A stretch of DNA of 35,201 nt from Pseudomonadota bacterium. GTDB lineage: Bacteria; Desulfobacterota; Desulfobacteria; Desulfobacterales; RPRI01. Made by a program: the position numbers and the translations under genes. The notes beneath the pieces are model-generated. The model made no database searches, was not told the origin of the DNA, and was given only the letters and a program-made list of their open reading frames with translations. Within the stretch, counting starts at the first letter, position 1. The number at the start of each line of letters is the position of its first letter. The stretch spans positions 1-35,201 of the forward strand of contig JAHIFE010000150.1 in the NCBI GenBank assembly GCA_018901125.1, in the 5' to 3' direction. Shown here one piece after another: positions 25,571 through 34,857 of this stretch.

Positions 25571-25606
25571 GATGGCCTGAGTATGATTTCGCAAACCCAG
25601 GCCATC
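25571..25606 (-). terminator. Imperfect terminator/attenuator hairpin after the precursor peptide gene
   Basis: The perfect 9-bp arms GATGGCCTG and CAGGCCATC enclose an 18-base loop. In the minus-strand direction the hairpin is followed by a short T-rich run (ATTTGTTTTG). It sits between the peptide stop (25631) and the Cys-rich gene start (25541). A leaky terminator here would give more peptide than enzyme mRNA, a usual arrangement in RiPP operons. Confidence 0.65.
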
Positions 25607-25630
25607 TTCTTTCTTAAAAAACTCTTTGGA

Positions 25631-25693
25631 TCAGCAGGCATGTTTACATTTGCACAGACCTGTTGAAACCTTTTTAACTTTCTTAATTTTCAT
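25631..25693 (-). CDS. 20-residue Lys/Cys RiPP precursor peptide (CbpA-like)
   Basis: The gene encodes MKIKKVKKVSTGLCKCKHAC and ends in TGA directly after the last Cys. A full AGGAGG Shine-Dalgarno lies seven bases before the ATG, the strongest in the neighbourhood, which makes a chance reading frame unlikely. The N-terminal half is a basic leader-like segment. The C-terminal half (TGLCKCKHAC) holds three Cys and would be the modified core. The next genes on the strand encode a Cys-rich protein and an RRE-containing radical SAM/SPASM enzyme, so I infer a ribosomally made, radical-SAM-modified peptide. From memory, NCBI names a tiny-precursor/enzyme pair of this kind CbpA/CbpB; this was not checked. 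The nature of the modification is unknown. Confidence 0.75.
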   Translation of the reverse strand: MKIKKVKKVSTGLCKCKHAC

Positions 25694-25712
25694 CGTTTTA
25701 CCTCCTTTGAGT

Positions 25713-25758
25713 CCAACGCAGAGATCGGCCAAAATAGGGCGTTTTGCAATTGGCTCCT
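25713..25758. repeat. Truncated, decayed MITE fragment in precursor gene leader
   Basis: CAACGCAGAGATCGGCCAAAA followed by an altered end (GGGCGTTTTGCAATTGGCTCC) matches the right 46 bases of the full element at 25843-25992 with a few differences. Only one end is present. It lies between the inferred promoter (25810-25837) and the ribosome binding site of the 20-residue peptide, so it would be transcribed as part of that leader. Confidence 0.8.
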
Positions 25759-25809
25759 TTGTTAAGAAGTTAACTTATGAGCTACACAATACAAAATCAG
25801 CTTATTCTT

Positions 25810-25837
25810 AGTATAATTCCTATTTGTTAAAAATCAA
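25810..25837 (-). promoter_or_regulatory. Possible sigma-70 promoter of the RiPP cassette
   Basis: On the minus strand TTGATT (25837-25832) and TATACT (25815-25810) are separated by 16 bases. Transcription would begin near 25803 and give a leader of about 110 bases before the peptide gene. The -35 hexamer lies a few bases from the end of the MITE copy at 25840. This is the best pair I found in the gap. Confidence 0.4.
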
Positions 25838-25842
25838 TACAT

Positions 25843-25992
25843 TATAGAGCCAGTTTCAAAACGTTTCAGTTTGGTCAAGGTCAAGGCGGGTTAAAATTTT
25901 AACCGCAGGAATACATGGGGTATTTCGAGGATTAAAAATTTCACCCAACGCAGAGATCGGCCAAAATGGGACGTTTTGAAACTGGCTCTATA
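25843..25992. mobile_element. MITE-like element, complete copy
   Basis: This non-coding element of about 142-150 bp is bounded by perfect 18-bp terminal inverted repeats GAGCCAGTTTCAAAACGT (25847-25864 and complement 25971-25988). The repeats extend outward through CATTATA/TATAATG (25840-25846, 25989-25995). A 16-bp palindrome GGTTAAAATTTTAACC lies inside. It has no transposase, so it would be mobilised in trans. An inverted copy starts at 35105 and a fragment lies at 25713-25758. Confidence 0.85.
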
Positions 25993-26411
25993 ATGAACCG
26001 CAATAGCTATCTATTTTTATTTTATAATAATCCTTGAACCCTTCGAATATTTATCTATTGATCTAGGATGTAAAGGACATTCCCGGCTTAAGCGAATAAA
26101 TTTTGCTTTGCGTATTGCAGAAGAATTCAAAAAACAACTTCTCCTTAAAATACCGGCATATCAAGCACATTCTAGATGTTCTTATTCTTTTTCTTTCAGA
26201 GTTTATAGTACAGACTTATCAAAGGTTTTCTGGTTGGCTGATATCCTGTGGTTATGGAAAGATATCTGTAGAAATAATTTTGTCTGGTAAGTTTTGCTTA
26301 CAATCATGAATATAAAAAAACTTAAAGAGGATACACTCTAATTCTTATTTGCCTCGGTAGTTTCAACGCAGTTCCGATAGGTTAACTCTCCAAAATAACC
26401 AGATAAAACGT

Positions 26412-26439
26412 TTGACAATATATCACCGGTAGATATAAC
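26412..26439 (+). promoter_or_regulatory. Sigma-70-type promoter of the restriction operon
   Basis: A perfect -35 TTGACA (26412-26417) is followed after 16 bases by TATAAC (26434-26439), five of six consensus bases. Transcription would start near 26446 and give a leader of about 115 bases before hsdM at 26562. The -10 overlaps a palindrome. Confidence 0.65.
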
Positions 26440-26452
26440 AATGACATTGTTA
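26436..26452 (+). promoter_or_regulatory. 17-bp palindromic operator candidate
   Basis: TAACAATGACATTGTTA is a perfect 8+1+8 palindrome covering the -10 element and the expected transcription start. This is the position of a classical repressor site. No regulator gene is adjacent, so the binding protein may be encoded elsewhere or be one of the operon products. Confidence 0.6.
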
Positions 26453-26521
26453 ACTTTAGTTTAGGCACATAATCACCAGTGGCTCGAACATAGGGTACCA
26501 ATATACCTACTTAAGTAAATA

Positions 26522-26540
26522 GATTTCTCAAAAAGAAATC
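26522..26540 (+). promoter_or_regulatory. Small hairpin just before hsdM
   Basis: GATTTCT-CAAAA-AGAAATC forms a perfect 7-bp stem with a 5-base loop, ending 21 bases before the hsdM start and just upstream of its GGGGG ribosome binding site. It could tune translation or be a second operator. It could also be chance in AT-rich DNA. Confidence 0.35.
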
Positions 26541-26561
26541 ATAGACTTTCCGGGGGCAAAA

Positions 26562-28145
26562 ATGAGTAAGGCCAACAATGGGGCTAACCTGGGATTTGAG
26601 CGTGAGCTATGGCAGGCTGCAGACGCGCTACGTTCCAATATGGATGCGGCTGAGTATAAGCACGTTGTGCTCGGACTGATCTTCCTGAAGTATATTTCCG
26701 ATGCATTCGAGGAACAGCATGCCAATCTGGTAGCCGAACGTTCCCTTGGAGCCGACCCGGAAGACCCCGACGAGTATAGGGCTGTAAACATATTCTGGGT
26801 GCCCAAAGAGGCGCGCTGGCCAAATCTCAAGTCCAATGCAAAACAGCCAACCATCGGCAAGTTTATCGACGATGCAATGATAGCTATCGAGCGTGACAAT
26901 CAGTCGCTAAAGGGCGTGCTTCCCAAGGATTATGCTCACCCCCGTCTTGATAAACAGCGGCTTGGGCAACTTATCGACCTGATCGGCAATATCGGGTTAG
27001 GAGACAAGGCCAACCGCACCAAGGACATTCTTGGCCGGGTTTATGAGTATTTCCTCTCTCAGTTTGCCAGCGCAGAAGGCAAGAAGGGCGGTCAGTTCTA
27101 TACGCCGCGCTGCATTGTGCGTGTTTTGGTCGAGATGCTGGCGCCTTACCAGGGTAGAGTCTATGATCCGTGTTGCGGTTCCGGAGGCATGTTCGTCCAG
27201 TCGGTTGAGTTCGTGAGGGCTCATGCCAGCGGTAATGGGAATGGTGGAAAAACAAAGGCCGATGTCAGTATCTTCGGACAGGAGTCAAACCACACCACCT
27301 GGCGATTAGCAAAGATGAATCTTGCTATCCGTCAGATTGAGAATAACCTTGGAAAGGAACATGCCGACAGCTTTCATCACGACCTTCACCCCGACCTCAA
27401 GGCCGACTATGTTATTGCCAATCCGCCATTCAATGATTCAGACTGGCGCGGGGAGCTGCTCAAGGAGGACAAGCGATGGAAATTCGGTATACCACCTGCC
27501 TCTAATGCCAACTTTGCCTGGGTCCAGCACTTTATCCATCACCTTGCTCCGAAAGGGCTGGCAGGTTTTGTCCTGGCCAATGGTTCAATGTCATCCAACC
27601 AGTCCGGCGAGGGTGAAATCCGCAAGAACATTATTGAGGCCGACATGGTGGATTGTATGGTGGCAATGCCCGGCCAGCTCTTCTATTCCACTCAGATTCC
27701 AGTCTGCCTGTGGTTTATCACCCGTGATAAAAAGAACGGCCGTTTCCGCGATCGGCGCGGCTACACGCTCTTTATTGATGCCCGCAAGCTGGGGACGATG
27801 ATTGACCGCGTTCACCGCGAGCTGACCGAAGAAGATATCCACAAAATCGCCGGCGTTTACCATTCCTGGCGTGGTGATATTGGGGCGGTTCGCGAACCGG
27901 CTCTACCGCAATATGAAGATATCGCCGGTTTTTGCAAGAGTGCCACAATTGATGATATCCGCCATCATAATCATATCCTCACGCCTGGGCGTTATGTTGG
28001 CGCGGCAGAAGTCGAAGACGACGGTGAGCCGTTTGATGAGAAGATGACCAGACTAACAATCGAACTGAAAAAACAGATGGCGAAAGAAGCCGAACTCGAC
28101 AAACTTATTTGGGCCAACCTGGAGGACATCGGGTATGGCGGATAA
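26562..28145 (+). CDS. hsdM: Type I restriction-modification DNA methyltransferase subunit HsdM
   Basis: The product has 527 residues. The helical N-terminal HsdM domain (about 10-140, [36 protein letters not shown]) is followed by the N6-adenine methyltransferase domain. That domain has the SAM-binding [12 protein letters not shown] (about 200-211) and the catalytic NPPF at about 287-290. With HsdS it methylates adenine in the target sequence to protect host DNA. Its base composition is visibly more GC-rich than the flagellar genes. The end overlaps the next gene by 11 bases. Confidence 0.96.
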   Translation: MSKANNGANLGFERELWQAADALRSNMDAAEYKHVVLGLIFLKYISDAFEEQHANLVAERSLGADPEDPDEYRAVNIFWVPKEARWPNLKSNAKQPTIGKFIDDAMIAIERDNQSLKGVLPKDYAHPRLDKQRLGQLIDLIGNIGLGDKANRTKDILGRVYEYFLSQFASAEGKKGGQFYTPRCIVRVLVEMLAPYQGRVYDPCCGSGGMFVQSVEFVRAHASGNGNGGKTKADVSIFGQESNHTTWRLAKMNLAIRQIENNLGKEHADSFHHDLHPDLKADYVIANPPFNDSDWRGELLKEDKRWKFGIPPASNANFAWVQHFIHHLAPKGLAGFVLANGSMSSNQSGEGEIRKNIIEADMVDCMVAMPGQLFYSTQIPVCLWFITRDKKNGRFRDRRGYTLFIDARKLGTMIDRVHRELTEEDIHKIAGVYHSWRGDIGAVREPALPQYEDIAGFCKSATIDDIRHHNHILTPGRYVGAAEVEDDGEPFDEKMTRLTIELKKQMAKEAELDKLIWANLEDIGYGG

Positions 28146-29292
28146 GAAAATGAAGACGGATGACTCACGCCGAACACTTGGGCAAAAGCGACCAGGGGCA
28201 TCCTTTCCTGTAGCCCCTCCCAAGTCCGAATTGCCCGGAGACTATGCTGGTCTTCTTGCTGATCTGAAGAATCGTATTGCTGCGGAACGCCTGCGGATGA
28301 CAATGACGGCAAACGCTGCAATGATAATGCTTTACTGGGATATCGGACAGTCTATTTTAGAGCGGCAGCGAAACGAAGGCTGGGGTGCCAAGGTGATTGA
28401 CCGTCTTTCCGCCGATTTGCGTGATGCCTTTCCGGATATGCATGGTTTGTCTCCGCGGAATCTCAAGTACATGCGAAAATTCGCTGAAGCCTGGCCGGAC
28501 CGGAAAATAGTGCAGCGGGCCGCTGCACAAATTCCATGGAGGAGCAATCAGGCCCTGCTCGATAAACTCGACAACCAGGAAACCCGCTTGTGGTATGCCG
28601 AAAAAACCATCGAAAACGGCTGGAGCCGGGATGTACTTTCTCTGCAAATCGAATCCTGCCTCCATGAGCGCCAGGGCAAAACCGTCAATAATTTCTCGGT
28701 AACACTTCCGCCCGCCGACTCCGACATGGCCGCCCAGATTTTCAAGGACCCGTATCTCTTCGATTTCATCGGAACCGCCGACCCGCGCCGTGAACGCGAG
28801 ATCGAACAAACCCTGGTCGATCATATTCAGAAATTCCTCCTGGAACTCGGGGCCGGTTTCGCATTTGTCGGCCGCCAAGTACCGCTTGAGGTCGGCGATC
28901 AGGATTTTTTCATCGACCTGCTGTTTTATCATTTCAAACTGCGTTGTTTTGTGGTTGTGGAACTGAAGGCCGTGGCTTTCGATCCTTCATTTATCGGCAA
29001 AGTGAACCTATATCTCTCTGCAGTGGACGACCTGCTGCGTCATCCTGATGACAAACCGACCATCGGGCTTTTGCTTTGTAAGGGTAAGAACAGGCTGGTA
29101 GCCGAATACGCCCTGCGTGACCTTCGCAAACCGATTGGCGTTGCCGACTGGGAAACGCATATTGTCGCATCCTTGCCGGAAGAGCTGAGGGGTAGCCTGC
29201 CGACTATCGAGGAGATCGAGGCTGAACTGGGTGAATTAGTCAAGCCGAAGCCGAAAAAAGCTACCAGCAAAAAGAAAGGCGATAGGAAATGA
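28135..29292 (+). CDS. YhcG/DUF1016-type PD-(D/E)XK nuclease
   Basis: The product has 385 residues. The N-terminal DUF1016 helical region has [32 protein letters not shown] and [21 protein letters not shown]-terminal nuclease fold follows with FIDLLFYH (Asp about 261) and VVELKA (Glu about 276, Lys about 278), the PD-(D/E)XK catalytic set. The tail is Lys-rich. Such proteins are known beside type I restriction systems, but their role there is not settled. It overlaps hsdM and, by ATGA, hsdS, so it is an integral member of the operon. Confidence 0.88.
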   Translation: MADKKMKTDDSRRTLGQKRPGASFPVAPPKSELPGDYAGLLADLKNRIAAERLRMTMTANAAMIMLYWDIGQSILERQRNEGWGAKVIDRLSADLRDAFPDMHGLSPRNLKYMRKFAEAWPDRKIVQRAAAQIPWRSNQALLDKLDNQETRLWYAEKTIENGWSRDVLSLQIESCLHERQGKTVNNFSVTLPPADSDMAAQIFKDPYLFDFIGTADPRREREIEQTLVDHIQKFLLELGAGFAFVGRQVPLEVGDQDFFIDLLFYHFKLRCFVVVELKAVAFDPSFIGKVNLYLSAVDDLLRHPDDKPTIGLLLCKGKNRLVAEYALRDLRKPIGVADWETHIVASLPEELRGSLPTIEEIEAELGELVKPKPKKATSKKKGDRK

Positions 29293-30674
29293 CCGCCAGA
29301 ATGGGTGAGCATACCAAACATACGGTTTACGGTTTAATGTCTGCTCGATTTGAAAGTTCACCACTTGTTGATCTTTGCATCGCGGACGGTGGTGTTCAGA
29401 CTGGCCCTTTTGGTAGCCAACTTCATGCGAGTGATTACGTTGACTATGGCACTCCGATCATCACTGTCGAACATTTGGGTGATAATCGTATTATACATAA
29501 CAACCTTCCGCGTGTCACCGATGAGGACAAGGATCGACTGTCTCGGTATACACTGGTCACCGGTGATATCGTCTTTAGCCGGGTTGGATCAGTTGATAGG
29601 CGGGCAGTTGTCCATCCTGAGGAAGACGGCTGGCTATTTTCCGGTCGATGTCTTCGCATTCGCCCGGATAAAAATAAGATCGATCCTGGCTTCTTGTCAT
29701 GGTTTTTTGGTTTTCCGGGATTTCAGGAACATATTCGACAGATAGCTGTGGGCGCGACGATGCCATCACTCAATACGAAGATTCTTGGTGATGTGCCAAT
29801 TTACTATCCGTCATCCCCCACGGAGCAACAGGCTATCGCATGCATTCTTGGTGCATTGGACGACAAGATCGAGTTGAACCGGCAGATGAACCGGACACAG
29901 GAGGAGACGGCGCGGGCGATCTTTAAGAGCTGGTTCGTGGATTTCGACCCCGTCCGTGCCAAAACTGATGGTCAGCAGCCCCCTGGCCTCAAGCCTGAAA
30001 TCGCCGCCCTTTTCCCGGACACTTTTGAAGACTCCGAACTGGGTGAGATTCCTGCCGGTTGGAGAGTGCGGCCCATCGGTGATGTTGTGCAGGTGCTAGG
30101 TGGTGGAACACCTAGCACCAAAGAACCTGATTACTGGGAAGGAGGGTTCCACCCATTCTGTACTCCCAAGGACATGTCTTCGCTAACGGAACCAGTGCTG
30201 CTGGGAACGGAACGCCATCTAACCGATAAAGGGCTCACCAAGGTCAGTTCGGGGTGCTTGCCAATAGGAACGGTTCTATTGTCGTCGCGCGCACCCATAG
30301 GGTATTTGGCCATTGCTGAAACACCCGTGTCCATAAATCAGGGGATTATTGCGATGGTCTGTGACGGTGGGCTGCCGAACCTATACGTTTTGTACTGGAC
30401 CAGAGCCAACATGGAACGAGTACTTGCTAACGCTAACGGCAGCACGTTCTTGGAGATCAGTAAGCAGAACTTTCGTCCGATTTCTGCAGTCATTCCACCA
30501 CCGACTATCCTTCGGCGATTTATGCAGATCGTCGATCCGCAGCATCAACGGGTCGTCTTATCGCTTCGACAGATTCAGCATATCGCCGCCCTTCGCGACA
30601 CTTTGTTGCCTAAGTTGTTGTCCGGTGAACTCGTGGTAGCAGAAGCTGAACGAATTGTGGGGAGGGTGATCTGA
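29289..30674 (+). CDS. hsdS: Type I restriction-modification specificity subunit HsdS
   Basis: The product has 461 residues with two target recognition domains: TRD1 about 15-175, and TRD2 about 247-415 starting SELGEIPAGWRVRPIGDVVQVLGGGTPST. They are separated by the central conserved helix ILGALDDKIELNRQMNRTQEETARAIFKSWFVDFDPV. A second conserved helix (IQHIAALRDTLLPKLLSGEL) is at the C-terminus. It fixes the two-part DNA target of the complex; the target cannot be read from the sequence. The ATG overlaps the stop of the nuclease gene. No inverted repeats or second hsdS for phase variation are seen nearby. Confidence 0.95.
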   Translation: MTARMGEHTKHTVYGLMSARFESSPLVDLCIADGGVQTGPFGSQLHASDYVDYGTPIITVEHLGDNRIIHNNLPRVTDEDKDRLSRYTLVTGDIVFSRVGSVDRRAVVHPEEDGWLFSGRCLRIRPDKNKIDPGFLSWFFGFPGFQEHIRQIAVGATMPSLNTKILGDVPIYYPSSPTEQQAIACILGALDDKIELNRQMNRTQEETARAIFKSWFVDFDPVRAKTDGQQPPGLKPEIAALFPDTFEDSELGEIPAGWRVRPIGDVVQVLGGGTPSTKEPDYWEGGFHPFCTPKDMSSLTEPVLLGTERHLTDKGLTKVSSGCLPIGTVLLSSRAPIGYLAIAETPVSINQGIIAMVCDGGLPNLYVLYWTRANMERVLANANGSTFLEISKQNFRPISAVIPPPTILRRFMQIVDPQHQRVVLSLRQIQHIAALRDTLLPKLLSGELVVAEAERIVGRVI

Positions 30675-30676
30675 TC

Positions 30677-31714
30677 ATGGATTTTCTTCATCCCGTCTTT
30701 GAGGATCAGCTTGAGTTACAACCAGATGCTAAGGGCAACGTCGTCATCGGCGACACGATCTTTTCCCCCGTTGCCATTCTTCGTGCTGATCCCTCCGCAT
30801 ACGAGGATGAATTCTCCAAGTGGATGAGCGACCGGTGGATTCCAGAGCAGAATGAGTTATTGGAGGAAATCCTCAGCATTCACGCAAATCGGAAGCGGTT
30901 CGTTGATTTGTGTGCCACGTTAAAGAATGGACACCTAATCCCTCTTGTTGGCAGCGGAATGTCGATTCCCACGGGCCTTCCGACATGGTTGGGGTTTCTG
31001 CGCATGGTCCGGCAGCATTCATCCATGCCGGAAATAGAACTGGAAGACTTACTATTACATTGTGCATACGAAGAGGCTGCCGAGCGCCTTGCCGCAGCCA
31101 TGCCTGGAAGGCTCTTCGATGAGCGAATAGAACATGATCTACGGATCGATGATACCAACGCAATATGTGGAGCTGTGGTCTTTTTGCCTGAACTATTCGA
31201 CAAGCTGGTCCTGACAACGAACCTTGATGACCTGCTGGAGCGAATGTATGAACTACGCAATCGTAGGTTTAGCCATATCTTGGCCGGAAAAAGCATTAGC
31301 GAATATCGAAAGGTCAAGGCAAACTCCGAACGCGTTCTCTTGAAGTTCCATGGTGACTGCCGATCACGTGATGGACGAGTACTCGGAAAAACCGAATACG
31401 AGCAGGCATACTGCAACGGATCTCCCATCAAGGAAGAACTAACTACTGTCTATAGAAACCATAGCATCTTATGCCTCGGTTGCAGCCTGGAGCCAGACCG
31501 CACCGTAGAGCTACTGGCCGAGGTTGCAAAGATTGATCCCGGTATGCCCAAGCACTACGCGTTCTTGCAGCACCCAAATAATGCAGACATGCTACGACAG
31601 AGGGAGCACTTCCTGACCGACCGCGATGTATTTCCGATCTGGTATCGCGACTACCATGATGAATCAATTAAAGCATTATTTGTCGGCATGATGCAACACT
31701 TGGGGAGGCTATGA
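30677..31714 (+). CDS. SIR2-like domain protein embedded in the type I operon
   Basis: The product has 345 residues. An N-terminal extension of about 70 residues (low similarity to anything I know) precedes a SIR2-like fold with [18 protein letters not shown] (about 87-104), [11 protein letters not shown] (Asn about 182, Asp about 184), LKFHGD (His about 225) and [12 protein letters not shown] (about 265-276). The GSG, TTN-D and HG positions are those expected for NAD binding and cleavage in defence SIR2 proteins such as ThsA or DSR2, so an NAD-depleting abortive-infection effector is plausible. It starts two bases after hsdS and overlaps hsdR by four bases, so it is co-expressed with the restriction system. 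Activity is inferred, not shown. Confidence 0.82.
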   Translation: MDFLHPVFEDQLELQPDAKGNVVIGDTIFSPVAILRADPSAYEDEFSKWMSDRWIPEQNELLEEILSIHANRKRFVDLCATLKNGHLIPLVGSGMSIPTGLPTWLGFLRMVRQHSSMPEIELEDLLLHCAYEEAAERLAAAMPGRLFDERIEHDLRIDDTNAICGAVVFLPELFDKLVLTTNLDDLLERMYELRNRRFSHILAGKSISEYRKVKANSERVLLKFHGDCRSRDGRVLGKTEYEQAYCNGSPIKEELTTVYRNHSILCLGCSLEPDRTVELLAEVAKIDPGMPKHYAFLQHPNNADMLRQREHFLTDRDVFPIWYRDYHDESIKALFVGMMQHLGRL

Positions 31715-34700
31715 TGCCTAACTTCACCGAATCTGTTGTCGAGCAAGCTACCTTGGCCTGGTTGGAGAGCATGGGCTACCTCGTCTTGTCGGGGTTGGAA
31801 ATTGCTCCAGGCGAACCGGCCGCCGAGCGAGAAGATTACGAACAGGTCTGTCTTCCTCGACGGTTGAAACAAGCGCTCCAGCGGCTGAACCCGCATTTGC
31901 CGCCTGATGTAGTTGAGGAGGCATTCCACAAGCTGAAGCGGCCGTACTCGCCTTCGCTGGTGGTGAACAACCACATCATCCACAAACACCTGGTTGATGG
32001 AGTGCCGGTCGAGTATCAGCGTGCTGATGGATCTATCGGCGGCGATCTTGTTCGCGTGTTTGACTATGATGAGCCGGAAAACAATGAATTCCTTGTAGTT
32101 AACCAGTTTACGGTGGTTGAAAATCAGCATGAACGACGGCCTGATGTTGTGCTTTTTGTCAATGGCTTACCATTGGCGGTTATAGAACTGAAGAATGCTA
32201 CCACTGAAAATGCTTCCATATGGTCGGCTTTTAATCAGCTTCAGACCTACAAAATGCAAATTCCGTCGCTTTTCTCTTTTAATGAAGCGCTGGTGATCTC
32301 TGATGGCGTACAAGCTCGAATTGGCACTCTGACGGCCGACCGTGAGTGGTTCATGCCGTGGAGGACCATCGAAGGCGAGGATTTGGCTGACACGCGGTTG
32401 CCTCAGCTTCAAGTTATGCTTGAGGGTGTGTTTGAAAAGCGGCGGTTTCTGGATCTGATAAGGTATTTCATCGTTTTTGAGGATGTAGGCGGTGGTGTGC
32501 TGGCTAAAAAGATGGCCGGTTACCATCAGTATCACGCAGTAAATGTGGCTCTGGCTGAAACAATTCGAGCTTGTGTGCCGTCGACAAAACAAGAACAAAT
32601 CGGAGAGGAATTAGGAAGGTTTTATGCCAAGGGGCAGCGTGAGGCCAAACCGGGTGACCGGCGTGTGGGGGTTATCTGGCATACCCAGGGATCGGGAAAA
32701 AGCCTGACTATGGCTTTTTATGCAGGCCGGGTAGTAATGCATCCGGTTATGAAAAACCCAACGCTTGTAATAATAACCGACCGCAACGATCTGGACGACC
32801 AACTTTATGGCACTTTTGCCCGCTGCAATGAACTGTTGCGCCAGAAGCCGGTTCAAGCCCAGAGCCGGGCTCATTTGCGTGATCTGCTGCGCACAGGTTC
32901 AGGCGGTGTTGTATTTACAACGGTTCACAAGTTTTTCCCTGTCGAAGGCGAGGACCAACATCCCCTGCTTTCCGATAGACGTAATATTGTGGTTATCGCC
33001 GATGAAGCTCATCGAAGCCAGTATGATTTTATTGATGGATTTGCCAGGCACATGCGCGAGGCGCTGCCAATGGCATCTTTCATAGGGTTTACCGGTACCC
33101 CCATAGAATTGATTGATAAGAACACCAGGGCTGTATTTGGTGATTACATCAGCATATATGACATTGAAAGAGCGGTAAAGGATGGCGCAACAGTTCCAAT
33201 ATACTACGAGAGCCGATTGGCAAAACTGGAACTGGATGAGAAAGAACGACCTCACCTGGATGAAGATTTTGAGGAAGTTACCGAAGGCGAGGAGGTTGAT
33301 CACAAAGAACGGCTCAAAACCAGATGGGCACAGCTTGAGGCTTTGGTCGGCACAGAAAAACGTTTGGCATTGATCGCCAGTGATCTGGTAGACCATTTTG
33401 AGCGTCGCCTGGAAGCAATTGACGGCAAGGCCATGGTGGTTTGCATGAGCCGGAGGATATGTGTTGATCTATATAACGCCATAGTATCAATCCGGCCTGA
33501 TTGGCATTATGAGGACGATGACAAGGGCTTTATCAAGATCGTGATGACCGGTTCAGCCGCCGATCCCATTGGTTGGCAGAGTCATATACGCAACAAACAA
33601 CGAAGAGAACAACTGGCCAAGAGGTTTAAAGATCCTAAAGATGGATTTAAGATGGTGATCGTACGCGATATGTGGTTGACAGGTTTCGATGTGCCGTGCC
33701 TACATACCATGTATGCGGATAAACCCATGCGCAGTCATGGCTTGATGCAGGCAATTGCCAGAGTTAACCGCGTATTTAAGGATAAACCCGGAGGCCTGGT
33801 GGTTGACTATTTGGGTTTGGCTCATGAACTTAGGGCTGCATTGGCAAACTATACGGAAAGTGGGGGCACGGGCCGGACAGCCATTAAACAGGAAGAAGCT
33901 GTGGCAGTAATGCTGGAAAAATATGAAATTTGCAGTGGAATATTTCATGGTTTTGATCGAACTGTCTGGAAAACCGGAAAGCCACAGGAACGGCTTTCTA
34001 TTCTGCCGTCCGCACAAGAACACGTGCTTTCAATACATGATGGCAAAAGCCGCCTGAATAAGGCTGTTAGTGATCTGTCCAAAGCATTTGCCTTGGCTGT
34101 GCCTCACACGAAAGCAATGGAAATACGCGATGATGTTGCTTTTTTCCAGGCTGTTAAAACGGTTCTGGCCAAAGGCGCTTATACTTCAGGTCACAGTCCG
34201 GAAGAGCTGGATCATGCAATTCGGCAGATAGTGTCAAAGGCCGTCTCATCTGAGGAAGTAATCGATATATTTGCCGCAGCCGGTCTTGATAAACCGGATA
34301 TATCGATTTTATCTGATGAATTTCTTGCGGAAGTACGTGGAATGCCGCACCATAACCTTGCAGTGGAGATTTTACGCAAGCTCTTGGATAATGAAATCAA
34401 AACGCGTAAACGCAAAAATATTGTTCAAGCACGCTCTTTTTCAGAAATGCTGGAAAATTCCATTCGGCGATATCAGAACCGCGCAATCGAAACAGCACAA
34501 GTAATTGAAGAGTTGATCTCTTTGGCTAAAGATTTGAGAGAGGCGGATCGCAGGGGAGAAGCTTTAGGCCTCACAGAAGATGAAGTTTCATTCTATGATG
34601 CTCTGGAAGTTAATGACAGCGCTGTGAAAGTACTGGGTGATAAAACACTTAGAATGATTGCCCAGGAATTGGTGCGGGCGGTACGCAGCAATCTTAAGAC

Positions 34701-34857
34701 AGACTGGACGGTAAGAGAAAACGTCCGGGCTGAAATGCGTGTAATGATAAAGCGAATCCTCAGACGATATGGTTACCCGCCTGACAAACAGGCCAGAGCT
34801 ACCGAGCTTGTTTTGGAGCAGGCTGAGGTGCTTTGTCAGGATTGGGTTGCATTATAG
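31711..34857 (+). CDS. hsdR: Type I restriction enzyme motor/nuclease subunit HsdR
   Basis: The product has 1048 residues, normal for HsdR. The N-terminal nuclease domain has RRPDVVLF (Asp about 145) and VIELK (Glu about 159, Lys about 161). The SF2 translocase follows with Walker A QGSGKS (about 326-331), DEAH (about 431-434), GFTGTP and a second RecA-like domain with [21 protein letters not shown] and QAIARVNR. A helical C-terminal region binds the methylase core. It pumps unmodified DNA and cuts it far from the recognition site. ATG 31711 overlaps the SIR2 gene stop; ATG 31714 has better spacing from GGGGAGG and may be the true start. Confidence 0.96.
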   Translation: MMPNFTESVVEQATLAWLESMGYLVLSGLEIAPGEPAAEREDYEQVCLPRRLKQALQRLNPHLPPDVVEEAFHKLKRPYSPSLVVNNHIIHKHLVDGVPVEYQRADGSIGGDLVRVFDYDEPENNEFLVVNQFTVVENQHERRPDVVLFVNGLPLAVIELKNATTENASIWSAFNQLQTYKMQIPSLFSFNEALVISDGVQARIGTLTADREWFMPWRTIEGEDLADTRLPQLQVMLEGVFEKRRFLDLIRYFIVFEDVGGGVLAKKMAGYHQYHAVNVALAETIRACVPSTKQEQIGEELGRFYAKGQREAKPGDRRVGVIWHTQGSGKSLTMAFYAGRVVMHPVMKNPTLVIITDRNDLDDQLYGTFARCNELLRQKPVQAQSRAHLRDLLRTGSGGVVFTTVHKFFPVEGEDQHPLLSDRRNIVVIADEAHRSQYDFIDGFARHMREALPMASFIGFTGTPIELIDKNTRAVFGDYISIYDIERAVKDGATVPIYYESRLAKLELDEKERPHLDEDFEEVTEGEEVDHKERLKTRWAQLEALVGTEKRLALIASDLVDHFERRLEAIDGKAMVVCMSRRICVDLYNAIVSIRPDWHYEDDDKGFIKIVMTGSAADPIGWQSHIRNKQRREQLAKRFKDPKDGFKMVIVRDMWLTGFDVPCLHTMYADKPMRSHGLMQAIARVNRVFKDKPGGLVVDYLGLAHELRAALANYTESGGTGRTAIKQEEAVAVMLEKYEICSGIFHGFDRTVWKTGKPQERLSILPSAQEHVLSIHDGKSRLNKAVSDLSKAFALAVPHTKAMEIRDDVAFFQAVKTVLAKGAYTSGHSPEELDHAIRQIVSKAVSSEEVIDIFAAAGLDKPDISILSDEFLAEVRGMPHHNLAVEILRKLLDNEIKTRKRKNIVQARSFSEMLENSIRRYQNRAIETAQVIEELISLAKDLREADRRGEALGLTEDEVSFYDALEVNDSAVKVLGDKTLRMIAQELVRAVRSNLKTDWTVRENVRAEMRVMIKRILRRYGYPPDKQARATELVLEQAEVLCQDWVAL

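Larger units (their letters stand above)
25993..26561. other. Gene-poor gap before the restriction operon
   Basis: These 569 bases hold no gene I can recognise. An open frame on the + strand through about 26033-26290 (containing DLGCKGHSRLKRINFALRIAEEF) lacks a credible start and ribosome binding site and may be a decayed gene remnant. The last 150 bases hold the hsdM promoter (26412-26439), a palindrome (26436-26452) and a small hairpin (26522-26540). Confidence 0.5.

Noticed and set aside
25626-25811. Plus-strand 61-codon frame over the small-peptide locus
   Set aside because: It is antisense to the 20-residue peptide, has no ribosome binding site, and runs through the MITE fragment; the minus-strand reading has AGGAGG and fitting neighbours.
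26103-26309. Overlapping short plus-strand frames before hsdM as genes
   Set aside because: Weak starts, no Shine-Dalgarno, mutually overlapping frames and no recognisable domain.
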